DNA of 64,000 nt. It comes from Maea johnstoni (taxonomy: Eukaryota > Annelida > Polychaeta > Spionida > Magelonidae). The first letter of the stretch is position 1, and every line of letters starts with the position of its first letter. Shown here piece after piece: positions 53,719-61,932 of the stretch. The notes below the pieces were generated by a model. The model saw nothing but the letters and a program-made list of their open reading frames with translations. It did not search any database and was not told the DNA's origin. The stretch is taken from positions 248,001 to 312,000 of the forward strand of contig CAWWDR010000962.1 in assembly GCA_963942565.1 (NCBI GenBank). Reading direction: 5' to 3'. Made by a program: the position numbers and the translations under genes.

Positions 53719-54100
53719 TTACTTATTATCTGATTCACCCCAATCAATTGCCTCTTCTAAGGTCTTAAAGATTTGGAATTCCCAATTAACATCGTATTGT
53801 ATTGCCTGAATAACATAATTACTACAAAATAGTCTTGATGGTTCATCGATAGCGACAAAGGCTAATTTTAGATTTCCCAAGCGAGAAGAAAAAGCACCGT
53901 CAATCAGCGCGAGTGTCTGAATCTCAGCTTTTGTAACAAGTTGTTTTGATATATCAGAAAGATCCCAAACTGCATAGTTAAGATTGTTACTTCTCGGATC
54001 ATTATATATCTGTATGAGCCTGATTGTTCTCCTGATAAGTGAGGGGGCCGTATAAACTGGCAATTACATAATCTTCTCCCCACTTCAGTTTATATGGCAT
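53719..54100 (-). pseudogene. STAS/SpoIIAA-like small protein, frameshifted
   Basis: ATG 54100 has GGAGAG upstream and encodes MPYKLKWGEDYVIASLYGP. The following family-like part (IYNDPRSNNLNYAVWDLSDI, LKLAFVAIDEPS, FQIFKTLEEAIDWGES) is in a frame one base away. The shift lies at a run of five C near 54044-54052, so one base gain or loss there explains it; a sequencing error at the run is also possible. The pattern matches small STAS-like proteins of unknown role. Confidence 0.7.
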
Positions 54101-54172
54101 GCATTCTCTCCAGTTGTTTTCTATTTATAATTATCATGAATATATATAAAATTATATATTATCAATTTAAAG

Positions 54173-54943
54173 TTATTCAATAGATTCTCCTGCTTTAATT
54201 CTTCTCATATATTCATTTATTGTTCGATCAATTTCTCCATTATTTTTTAACTCATCAAATGCTAAGCTTATTTTTCTGATCAAAGATAATGAAATGCTTT
54301 TGTTAAAACCCATATAGCCCGCTTGCGATTCAAACACCGTATAGACTTTTTCAAATTTATCTAAGGATATATTCATGTCATCCAGAAGCAGAGGTAACGT
54401 ATAATCACTATTAATAATTAAATCTATCCGCCCCAATAACAGCAATTAAATATTTTGTTGTGGAGTTGATACGCCTGAAAGATTTACCCCGTCTGTAAAA
54501 CCTTTAGATAATAAAAAATTATGATTGGCAACATTTCTTACAACTCCTATCGTAAATTGTTTAGCTTCATCTAGAGAATCAAATGATATATCTGTTCGGT
54601 TTTTTAATTTATAGAAATACATATCGTAAGCTGGAATTATCGGTCCAACCCATTGAAAAAGAGACTCCCGATCAATTGTTCTAAATAACATATAAATCAT
54701 AGCATCATCTAACTCTGTTGCATTTTTATAGGCACGGGCCCAGGGAGCGACTTGAATCTCCAGAGAAACATCTGCAAGATCAAATACTTTTCTGACGATC
54801 TCTGTAGCTAATCCCTTTATGTTTCCATCTTCTGAATACATAAATGGAGGCCATGAATCTATTGTAAAAGCTTTAATTTCCTGTGATGAGATATTTATGA
54901 TGAACATAAACGAGGCGAAGACAATAAGAATATATTTCTTCAT
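54173..54943 (-). pseudogene. Family 3 solute-binding protein, stop-interrupted
   Basis: A periplasmic amino-acid-type binding protein (SBP_bac_3). Signal peptide KKYILIVFASFMFIINISS, then IDSWPPFMYSEDGNIKGLAT, APWARAYKNATEL and IGVVRNVANHNFLLSKGF. An in-frame TAA at 54446-54448 stops it after STPQQNI; the same frame continues directly (LLLLGRIDLIINSDYTLPLL, ending at 54173). Total length would be about 255 residues, normal for the family. A single base change (for example from AAA) would explain the stop. No transporter genes are next to it. Confidence 0.82.
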
Positions 54944-55026
54944 TTTATAAATATAGTATATAAATTCTTCACATGATGCAAAAGTCGGATGATTTTATTT
55001 AATAAGAAAAGTTTTATTGATTTAAG

Positions 55027-55052
55027 TGGGCGCTGAGGTTCAAGTCCCTCAA
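55027..55052 (-). repeat. tRNA-Val end with inverted T-arm
   Basis: On the minus strand this reads TTGAGG-GACTTGAA-CCTCA-GCGCCCA: the acceptor end of tRNA-Val with the T-arm reversed (the normal loop strand is TTCAAGTC). It lies about 180 bp after the third tRNA-Val. Perfect short hairpins (GCGGC-ttt-GCCGC; ATCCC-ttc-GGGAT) occupy 55105-55155. Confidence 0.6.
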
Positions 55053-55172
55053 GATTATACGAAATAAAATGATCAAAGATCCTTCTATTTCGTGTTCGGT
55101 AGAGTGGCGGCTTTGCCGCTTTGAATCCATTGATTCCATCCCTTCGGGATTACATCACTCCGAATAAATAAA

Positions 55173-55199
55173 AAAGGAACAGCAGTATGCTATTCCTTT
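55173..55199 (-). terminator. Terminator of the tRNA-Val array
   Basis: On the minus strand AAAGGAA-t-AGCA pairs with TGCT-g-TTCCTTT around a 3-nt loop, followed by TTTTTATTT. It lies 9 bases after the third tRNA-Val. Confidence 0.88.
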
Positions 55200-55207
55200 G
55201 GTTATTG

Positions 55208-55280
55208 TGGGCGTTGAGGGACTTGAACCCCCGACATCCTGCTTGTAAGGCAGGCGCTCTCCCAACTGAGCTAAACGCCC
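55208..55280 (-). tRNA. tRNA-Val (TAC), copy 3
   Basis: A complete 73-nt cloverleaf: acceptor GGGCGTT/AACGCCC, D stem GCTC/GAGC, anticodon stem CCTGC/GCAGG with loop CTTACAA (anticodon TAC), variable ATGTC, T stem GGGGG/CCCTC with one G-T pair and loop TTCAAGT, discriminator A. CCA is not encoded. Identical to the copy at 55877. Confidence 0.96.
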
Positions 55281-55412
55281 TTGCGTCGAAAGCTTTATCT
55301 TTTATGTCCCTGCTTCAGATAGGGACTTCGATAACAGGCTTGCATTCTTTAGGCTTCATCCTGAAGTCAAACACAAGTAATCATCATTCAATTATGCAAA
55401 ACATAATTTTAG

Positions 55413-55490
55413 TGGGCGTTGAGGGACTTGTAGCCGCCTGCATTCGCTTGAACCCTCGCACTTGCTCGGCGCTCATTTCGTTTCAAGTCC
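55413..55490 (-). repeat. Chimeric tRNA-Val end, unit 2
   Basis: On the minus strand it begins GGACTTGAAAC (complement of the T-loop), passes through GCGCCGAGCAAGTGCGAGG and a second GGGTTCAAG, keeps GCAGG of the anticodon stem, lacks the variable loop and 5' T-stem strand, and ends CAAGTCCCTCAACGCCCA exactly like tRNA-Val. It cannot fold as a normal tRNA. It sits 124 bases after the 3' end of tRNA-Val copy 2. Confidence 0.7.
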
Positions 55491-55537
55491 GACTTGTAAC
55501 GAATCCATTTCATCATTATGTAAAAACATAATAGTAG

Positions 55538-55612
55538 TGGGCGTTGAGGGACTTGAACCCCCGACATCCTGCTTGTAAGGCAGGCGCTCTCTCCCAACTG
55601 AGCTAAACGCCC
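55538..55612 (-). tRNA. tRNA-Val (TAC), copy 2, two extra bases
   Basis: Same as the other copies except for GA repeated once more in the D arm (GGGAGAGAGCGCC), which makes the D loop 10 nt and the gene 75 nt. Anticodon TAC and all stems are intact. It may still fold, since D-loop length varies among tRNAs, but it could be a weak or inactive copy. Confidence 0.88.
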
Positions 55613-55753
55613 TTGCGTCGAAAGCTCTATCTTTTATGTCCCTGCTTCCGATAGGGACCATGACAACGGGCTCATTTCTTAGCGACTTCGTCCTGAAGTC
55701 AAAAACAAGTAATCATCAAGTAGTCGATAATCGACATAAGTTAATTATCGGTT

Positions 55754-55831
55754 TGGGCGTTGAGGGACTTGAGGCCGCCTACGCTCGTTTGATTCCTTGC
55801 ACTTGCTCGGCACTCACTCCGTTTCAAGTCC
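55754..55831 (-). repeat. Chimeric tRNA-Val end, unit 1
   Basis: A diverged relative of 55413-55490: GGACTTGAAAC start, GTGCCGAGCAAGTGCAAGG in the middle, TAGGCGGCC in place of the variable loop and T stem, and TCAAGTCCCTCAACGCCCA at the end. It lies 45 to 123 bases after tRNA-Val copy 1. Differences from unit 2 show some age. Confidence 0.7.
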
Positions 55832-55876
55832 AACTTGAAATGAAATCCGTCAACTATTATGCATAACATAATATTC

Positions 55877-55949
55877 TGGGCGTTGAGGGACTTGAACCCC
55901 CGACATCCTGCTTGTAAGGCAGGCGCTCTCCCAACTGAGCTAAACGCCC
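55877..55949 (-). tRNA. tRNA-Val (TAC), copy 1
   Basis: Complete 73-nt cloverleaf, identical to the copy at 55208. The three genes repeat with a period of 337 and 332 bases on the minus strand, so the array arose by duplication of a block that includes the chimeric tRNA end and a GTCCCT/AGGGAC hairpin. The spacers hold no protein gene. Confidence 0.96.
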
Positions 55950-55988
55950 TTTCAACGAAGGTGAATATATCATGAGATAAATTTATGG

Positions 55989-56681
55989 TCAATGGGTTTC
56001 ATCTAATAAAATATCGGGAATATAGATAAAATCCGAGATTTCTTTTCTCCCCTCAATTCTATTGTAAACCGGAATCAAAATCGGTAAATTTTCTACTTCG
56101 AAAAGGAGACTATATGTATCAAATTGATTCTGTTTATCTACTGTTATCTCAGCATTAATATGGTCGGGAAAATCAGGTTCACTGTTTTCTAAAATCCAGT
56201 CAAAATTCATCCTTTGTTTATTCTGAAAGACTTCATAGTGAATATTATCAATTAATGAATTGGAAAAGAGTACTACCGATACTACAGATTCCCCTGTGAC
56301 ACCTGAGTTCAAACCAATCCTTTTCCATTTGGGATTAAGAATAACCTTGCGATGAGAATCACTGTTTTTCCAGGCTTCGAAAATCTGTAACAATTCAGTA
56401 GAAGTCCCCAGGATTTCACCGGCATTAGTTGCCGTTCCTCCCATTGCCTTATATCTGTTGAGAACTCTCCCCCCTTCTCTGTCTATATGACTGATTCTCT
56501 TATCACTAATAAGTATTTGAGTATATTTTTCTGCTGTAATTCTCAGAGTGTCTTCATATATAAGCCTTTGTAATCCATTGTTAACTCTGTAATCATTAAT
56601 CAATTGATAGAGATCTGTTTCTTCACTTATCAATAAGGGATTCAGGCAGACAAAGATGAACAAGACAATAATAAAACGCAT
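55989..56681 (-). CDS. Exported CAP-domain (SCP/PR1) protein
   Basis: I start at ATG 56681, one base after the HIT gene's stop, which gives 230 residues with signal MRFIIVLFIFVCLNPLLIS. The CAP domain is clear: YQLINDYRVNNGLQRLIYED, KYTQILISDKRISHID, AGEILGTSTE and AWKNSDSHRKVILNPKWKRI. The last 90 residues are an added beta-rich domain. CAP proteins are secreted, with unclear roles in bacteria. Confidence 0.88.
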   Translation of the reverse strand: MRFIIVLFIFVCLNPLLISEETDLYQLINDYRVNNGLQRLIYEDTLRITAEKYTQILISDKRISHIDREGGRVLNRYKAMGGTATNAGEILGTSTELLQIFEAWKNSDSHRKVILNPKWKRIGLNSGVTGESVVSVVLFSNSLIDNIHYEVFQNKQRMNFDWILENSEPDFPDHINAEITVDKQNQFDTYSLLFEVENLPILIPVYNRIEGRKEISDFIYIPDILLDETH

Positions 56682-56682
56682 A

Positions 56683-57027
56683 TCAGCCGGGAGGCCACTC
56701 CATTTGTCTCTCACCTAAAATGTGAGCATGCAAATATTCCACCGTCTGTTGTCCATTGGACCCGCAATTCAGAACGATTCTATAACCATCTTCAGCCAAT
56801 CCCAGCTGAACAGCGACTTTTGAAACACCATTTAAGAATTGCCCTGTTTCTGTGGGAGATAGCGTGTGTAAATCATTAAAGCTCACTATTTTCTTTTTAG
56901 GTATAACAAGAACATGTACTGGTGCCTGCGGACTAATATCTTTAAAAGCAAGAATATTATCATCTTCAAAAACGACATCAGCAGGGATATCACCTTTTAG
57001 AATTTTATCAAAAATTGTTTCATCCAT
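56683..57027 (-). CDS. HIT-family nucleotide hydrolase/transferase
   Basis: ATG 57027 has GAGGAG 7 nt upstream and is preferred to the ATG at 57042. The 114-residue protein is HinT-like: TIFDKILKGDIPADVVFEDD, LVIPKKKIVSF, YRIVLNCGSNGQQTV and the histidine triad as YLHAHILGERQMEWPPG. The first histidine of the H-x-H-x-H-x-x triad is replaced by Y-L-H spacing, but the two catalytic histidines are kept. Operon with the CAP gene. Confidence 0.92.
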   Translation of the reverse strand: MDETIFDKILKGDIPADVVFEDDNILAFKDISPQAPVHVLVIPKKKIVSFNDLHTLSPTETGQFLNGVSKVAVQLGLAEDGYRIVLNCGSNGQQTVEYLHAHILGERQMEWPPG

Positions 57028-57064
57028 AGAAAAACTCCTCATTATGATTTCATTATAAATAAAA

Positions 57065-57097
57065 AACCGCCTGAATGATATTCATTTTTTCAGGCGG
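57065..57097 (-). terminator. Terminator of nrdJ
   Basis: On the minus strand ACCGCCTGA pairs with TCAGGCGGT, followed by a T-rich tract (57058-57065 as A). Confidence 0.9.
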
Positions 57098-57118
57098 TAG
57101 AATTTTCAATTTATTTTA

Positions 57119-59368
57119 TTAAGAGCATTTACTCCATCCGCATTCCTGACAGACAACGCAACCGTCTCTGAATATCAATTTTCCATTACACTCGGAACAG
57201 AGTTTTTCTCCGGCAATAACTTCTTCACCGTCAATCAGATACTTTTTTAATACTCTGGAGATACTTCTTTCTCCATCAGCAAAGTTTGTATCTTTATTGA
57301 GCTGATCAATAACGAACTGTAGCGGTGTTCCATGTCTCAATGCCATGGAAATGAATCTTGCAAGTGAAGCGTTGGGCGAATCAAAAGTTTTCGTAAAATT
57401 CTTCATGGTTGTTTCAATGGGTCCATTGGCCATTACGAGGTCGTATCTTCCCTTAGATGTTTTCTTTACAAATCCATTGGGGAATTTCGATAGATCAAGC
57501 ACGTCTTCCGGATCATCAATAACGAATATTTCATAAAGACTACCGTTGTACATACCGGCAACAACAATATATTTCTGTCCTTTAATCCTGATCTGATGAA
57601 TGTCACAAGGCAGTTCTTTTGGTCTTGTAGGAGCCAAATGTCTGATAAGTGTTTCTTTTTCAGCTTTCTCACTGTATTCGAGAATCCCTTTCATGCTTCC
57701 ATCGGGATTAAATGTTGTAAATCCTTTTAAACCCTTTTTATATGCATACATGAATAGGTTTCTATATTCTTCAAAATCGGTACCAGGTGCCAGATTGAGG
57801 GTTTTTGATATACTGTGATCAATATATTTCTGTACAGCTGCCTGAACATCAATAGCTTTGTACGCATCGATTTTTGCAGTAGTAGTAAAAAAGTCGGGAA
57901 CATCTTCAGTTTCATCAAATAACTCTTTATATAATAACCAGGCATAATCATATACGGTTTCCGAGACTGTATTATCATCCAAGCCCGTTCGAACTTTTCT
58001 ATCGTACTGAAGTGCAAAAATGGGTTCAATTCCCGATGAGCAGTTCTGCCCGATTGAAAGTGATGTTGTACCTGTAGGTGCAACTGTATTGAGCTGAATG
58101 TTTCTCATTCCGTGTTTTCTTATTTTATCCTGCAGATCTTTTGGAAGAGTTTTTATGAACTCGGCATCGGCGAGCTTTTCATTTTCACAGGCCGGGAACG
58201 GTCCTTTCTCAACAGCCAGATCAACTGATGCGCCATATGAGGCATCGCGGAGAACTTTTGCAATTTCTCCGGCAAACTCTATGGATTTCTCATCGCCGTA
58301 AACAATTTTCAACATTGCCATGGCATCGCCTAATCCTGTAAAACCAAGTCCTACCCTACGCCATTGACGAGAAAAGTCTTTAATTTTATCCAGAGGATAA
58401 TCAGTAGTTTCCAGTACATTATCCAAAAATCGAATTGCTGTTTTAATAACCGCTCTATATTCGTCAAAATCAAATGCCGCATTATCAGTAAAAGGTTCTT
58501 TTACGAATTTTGACAAGTTGATGGCAGATAGGCAGCATAGTGAATAGGGAGGCATAACCAATTCGCCGCAGGGATTAACTCTGTCCATTTTGAATGCCCA
58601 GTAACCATTATTGTACTTTGAAACTGTATCAGCATTAAATATTCCCGGTTCATTGTGGGTATAGGCATTTTTAGCGAGAATGTTATATAAGTATTCAGCT
58701 TTAACTGTTTTGTAGACCTTGCCTTTAAAAGTCAGATCCCAGTCTTCATTATTTTCTACGGCTTTAATAAATTTATCTGTAATTTTGACAGAAATATTGA
58801 ACTGAGTCAGTTCGCCGTTTTTTTCACCCTGCTTGATCGTTATAAATTCTTCAATATCGGGGTGGGACACATCGAGCAATGCTATATGAGCCGATCTTCT
58901 GTGTCCTCCCGTCATAATTGTCTTTGCAGACTGATCAAAGATTTTAAGAAAAGAGATAACACCGGATGATTCACCTCCGCCTGAAAGAACTTCCCCTTTA
59001 GGGCGAAGATTGGAAATATCAAAGCCGACTCCTCCCCCCATTTTGCTGATGAGCGCGTCCTCTTTCAGAGATTCATAAATCCCTTCCATTGAATCGTCAA
59101 TGTCGATAGTGAAGCAATTATTGTAGTTCTTCATATCGCTGTCCGGTCTGGCATTAGCCAGAATTCTTCCGGCTGGAATCAATTTCCCGCTGGATAGCGC
59201 ATCGAAAAATTCCTTCTCTACATTTTTTTTGATATCTATATTTTCAACTGAGGAAATTTCCTCACTGATTTTTTTAAAAACTTCTTCGGGACCAGTTTCT
59301 CCATTAAGCATATATTTGTTTTCAAATATCTCTTTGCTCAATTTCTGCATCCAATTATAATCTGACAT
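57119..59368 (-). CDS. nrdJ: Class II (B12-dependent) ribonucleotide reductase
   Basis: NrdJ makes deoxyribonucleotides from ribonucleotides using adenosylcobalamin, with or without oxygen. The 749-residue protein has C85 in NNCFTIDIDDS, SKMGGGVGFDISNLRPKGE, TGGHRRSAHIALLDVSHPDI, the catalytic loop VNPCGELVMPPYSLCCLSAI, and a TVAPTGTTSLSIGQNCSSGIEP stretch (given in part). The C-terminus is a zinc ribbon with cysteines that can rereduce the active site (CSECNGKL, CVVCQECGWSKC). AGGAGAT precedes ATG. No nrdR box or B12 riboswitch is evident upstream. Confidence 0.95.
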   Translation of the reverse strand: MSDYNWMQKLSKEIFENKYMLNGETGPEEVFKKISEEISSVENIDIKKNVEKEFFDALSSGKLIPAGRILANARPDSDMKNYNNCFTIDIDDSMEGIYESLKEDALISKMGGGVGFDISNLRPKGEVLSGGGESSGVISFLKIFDQSAKTIMTGGHRRSAHIALLDVSHPDIEEFITIKQGEKNGELTQFNISVKITDKFIKAVENNEDWDLTFKGKVYKTVKAEYLYNILAKNAYTHNEPGIFNADTVSKYNNGYWAFKMDRVNPCGELVMPPYSLCCLSAINLSKFVKEPFTDNAAFDFDEYRAVIKTAIRFLDNVLETTDYPLDKIKDFSRQWRRVGLGFTGLGDAMAMLKIVYGDEKSIEFAGEIAKVLRDASYGASVDLAVEKGPFPACENEKLADAEFIKTLPKDLQDKIRKHGMRNIQLNTVAPTGTTSLSIGQNCSSGIEPIFALQYDRKVRTGLDDNTVSETVYDYAWLLYKELFDETEDVPDFFTTTAKIDAYKAIDVQAAVQKYIDHSISKTLNLAPGTDFEEYRNLFMYAYKKGLKGFTTFNPDGSMKGILEYSEKAEKETLIRHLAPTRPKELPCDIHQIRIKGQKYIVVAGMYNGSLYEIFVIDDPEDVLDLSKFPNGFVKKTSKGRYDLVMANGPIETTMKNFTKTFDSPNASLARFISMALRHGTPLQFVIDQLNKDTNFADGERSISRVLKKYLIDGEEVIAGEKLCSECNGKLIFRDGCVVCQECGWSKCS

Positions 59369-59556
59369 AATTTAATCTCCTGTGATTAGTAAAAACATCG
59401 GCATAAAAGTAAAAATACTTTCGAAAAGAATATACCACATATAGCGCCCCATCAAGAAGAAGACACTACAGAATGTGTATTTTTCCTTATTGCAGACATT
59501 TTGACAAGTAGTTAAATGAAAGTATTTCAGAAAAATTGAAAATTTGATTTACCCTT

Positions 59557-59573
59557 AAACTCACCATGAGTTT
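59557..59573. promoter_or_regulatory. Palindrome between nrdJ and EF-G
   Basis: AAACTCA-cca-TGAGTTT lies about 190 bp upstream of nrdJ and 97 bp upstream of the EF-G gene. It could be an operator. The 300-bp gap also has TTGACA at 59501, which might serve the plus strand. No other feature seen. Confidence 0.35.
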
Positions 59574-59614
59574 CCCATGCTTATTATTGAAGAGAAAATC
59601 ATGGTAGGAAGACA

Positions 59615-59643
59615 TTGAATTATACAGTTTTTTTTGCTATATT
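59615..59643 (+). promoter_or_regulatory. Promoter of the EF-G gene
   Basis: TTGAAT (59615-59620), 17 nt, TATATT (59638-59643), leaving a leader of about 20 nt before ATG 59670 with AGGAG at 59657-59661. Confidence 0.7.
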
Positions 59644-59669
59644 CATTCTGGTTTACAGGAGAATCTAAA

Positions 59670-61700
59670 ATGTCACAAAAAAACATGCGAAATATCGGGA
59701 TTATGGCTCATATTGATGCCGGTAAAACTACAACAACTGAAAGAATCCTTTATTACACAGGGAAAAGCCATCGTATTGGAGAGGTTGATAATGGAAATGC
59801 AACCATGGACTGGATGGAACAGGAGCAGAATAGAGGAATAACAATTGTTTCTGCCGCAACCACATGTTACTGGAAAGACCTCCAGATCAATATAATAGAT
59901 ACTCCCGGACATGTAGACTTTACAGCTGAAGTAGAGAGATCACTTCGAGTACTCGATGGAGCCATCGCTGTATTTTGTGCAGTTGGAGGTGTTGAACCTC
60001 AGTCTGAAACTGTATGGCATCAGGCAGATAAATATGAAGTACCGAGAATTGCCTATATAAATAAAATGGATAGAACAGGAGCAGATTTTTTCGAAGTTAT
60101 TAAAGAACTGAGAGAAAAGCTTAAAGCCAATGCTGTTCCATTAACACTCCCGATTGGTGCTGAAACTGAATATGAGGGAAATATTGACCTCCTGAATATG
60201 AAAGAGATCAGATGGAATCAGGAAGATTCGGGAGAAACGTTTACAATAAGCGAAATTGCTTCCGAGAGATTAGAGCTGGCAGAAGAATGGCGTGAGAAAA
60301 TGATCGATTCAATTTCGGCCTATTCCGATGAAATCACTGAATTATTTCTGGAAGGAGAGGACGTTCCTCTCGATCTTTTGGAAAAGGTTATTCGCCAGGA
60401 AACAATTAACAGGAATATTGTTCCCGTATTAACAGGATCATCATTAAAAAACAAAGGTGTGCAACCTGTATTAGATGCGGTTATTTCCTATTTGCCTGCT
60501 CCCGATGACCTTCCAGCTGTGAAATGTCATCATACAAAAAAAGATACCGACATTGAAATTGAAAGAGATGTCAATGGACCTCTCGCCGGTTTGGTTTTTA
60601 AAATCCAGCAGGATAAGGAAGCCGGTCCTCTTTGCTTCATCAGGATCTATTCCGGTGTGTTAAAGTCCGGAACCGCCGTAATGAACGTCAATAAGAAAAA
60701 AAGAGAACGTGTTAACAGATTGCTGCGAATGCATTCTAATCATCATGAGCAGATATCTTCTGTTGATGCTGGAGATATTGCTGTCATCATCGGACTCAAA
60801 AATGCCCAGACGGGAGATACAATCGGTTCTGAGGGATTCCCGGTTCTACTTGAGAAAATGGACTTTCCCGATCCGGTCATATCCGTCGCCATTGAACCGA
60901 AGACCGTCAGCGACCAGAGCAAATTGAAATCGGCTCTGGACAATCTGAAAATGGAAGATCCCACGTTCACAGCTAAAGAAAATGAAGAAACCGGTCAGTT
61001 AATTATATCCGGCATGGGTGAGCTTCACCTCGATGTACTGGTTACGAGAGTATTGAACGAGTACAAAGTGGCTGCCAATATAGGTAAACCGCAGGTAACT
61101 TATAGAGAATCAATATCAGAAAGCATTACTCATACAGAATCATTCAGTAAGGTTCTGGGAGGCAAAGAGCATTCTGCCGAAATTACATTTCGAATCGATC
61201 CGGTTGAACGTGGTTCGGGAAATCAGTTCACCAGCGAAGTTAAGAAAACCCTTCTACCGGAAGAATTTCAAAAATCGGTTGAAGCAGGTATTTTGTCTTC
61301 TATGAACTCGGGAACATTGATGGGATATCAGACAATAGATATAGGTGTGACATTAATTGATGCCGTTTATAGTGATCTGACAGCTAGTGAACTGGCTTTT
61401 CAGACTGTCGCATCATTAGGTTTTGACAATGCCTGTAGATTAGCATCTCCCATATTACTTGAACCTGTAATGAATGTGGACATTATGTGCCCTGCAGATT
61501 ATGTTGGTGATGTAATCAGCTCGCTGACTCAACGTGGAGGTCTGGTGAGCAGTATAGAGTCCAGACCAGCCTTTGAACTGGTTATATCCCAGGCTCCATT
61601 AGTAAAAATGTTTGGATACACAACGGCATTGAGAAGTCAGACACAAGGCAGGGGAACTTTTGCAATGGAATTCTCCCACTTCGCCCAAAAAGAGGGATAA
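59670..61700 (+). CDS. fusA: Elongation factor G, EF-G2 (recycling)-like
   Basis: A full-length 676-residue translational GTPase with [20 protein letters not shown] (G1), RGITI (G2), DTPGHVDF with the catalytic His (G3) and NKMD (G4). Domain IV lacks the usual HKKQSGG-x-GQYG loop (reads [19 protein letters not shown]) and has [13 protein letters not shown] where EF-G has VDSSEMAF. This recalls the spirochaetal/mitochondrial EF-G2 group that works in ribosome recycling, rather than the main translocase; assignment to that group is inference. AGGAG supports the start at 59670. Confidence 0.88.
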   Translation: MSQKNMRNIGIMAHIDAGKTTTTERILYYTGKSHRIGEVDNGNATMDWMEQEQNRGITIVSAATTCYWKDLQINIIDTPGHVDFTAEVERSLRVLDGAIAVFCAVGGVEPQSETVWHQADKYEVPRIAYINKMDRTGADFFEVIKELREKLKANAVPLTLPIGAETEYEGNIDLLNMKEIRWNQEDSGETFTISEIASERLELAEEWREKMIDSISAYSDEITELFLEGEDVPLDLLEKVIRQETINRNIVPVLTGSSLKNKGVQPVLDAVISYLPAPDDLPAVKCHHTKKDTDIEIERDVNGPLAGLVFKIQQDKEAGPLCFIRIYSGVLKSGTAVMNVNKKKRERVNRLLRMHSNHHEQISSVDAGDIAVIIGLKNAQTGDTIGSEGFPVLLEKMDFPDPVISVAIEPKTVSDQSKLKSALDNLKMEDPTFTAKENEETGQLIISGMGELHLDVLVTRVLNEYKVAANIGKPQVTYRESISESITHTESFSKVLGGKEHSAEITFRIDPVERGSGNQFTSEVKKTLLPEEFQKSVEAGILSSMNSGTLMGYQTIDIGVTLIDAVYSDLTASELAFQTVASLGFDNACRLASPILLEPVMNVDIMCPADYVGDVISSLTQRGGLVSSIESRPAFELVISQAPLVKMFGYTTALRSQTQGRGTFAMEFSHFAQKEG

Positions 61701-61717
61701 TATCCCGATTATCATAC

Positions 61718-61746
61718 AATGCTCCTGAATAAGGAGCATTTTTTTT
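61718..61746 (+). terminator. Terminator of the EF-G gene
   Basis: AATGCTCCT (61718-61726) and AGGAGCATT (61732-61740) with a run of eight T. Confidence 0.92.
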
Positions 61747-61932
61747 CTTCACACAATCATTAGGTCGCAAATAACTAACTCTTTCTCCAGCATCAAATAA
61801 GAAAAGAAATCCGAGATAATAACCTGGAAAAAAATATACTGTCAATAGCCGCTTCCTTTTTTTAATTTGACTAATGAATAGTACGGGTCTAACATTGTTA
61901 AAAGATTACATAGATTAAGGGAGGAACATAGG

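Noticed and set aside
54446-54448. Functional read-through of TAA in the solute-binding gene
   Set aside because: TAA is an efficient stop and no recoding context is visible; a nonsense change is simpler.
55187-55866. Short protein frames across the tRNA array
   Set aside because: They read through tRNA genes and repeats, in several overlapping frames, with no ribosome sites.
59369-59669. B12 riboswitch upstream of nrdJ
   Set aside because: No B12-box-like GCCACTG segment or compatible fold is seen.
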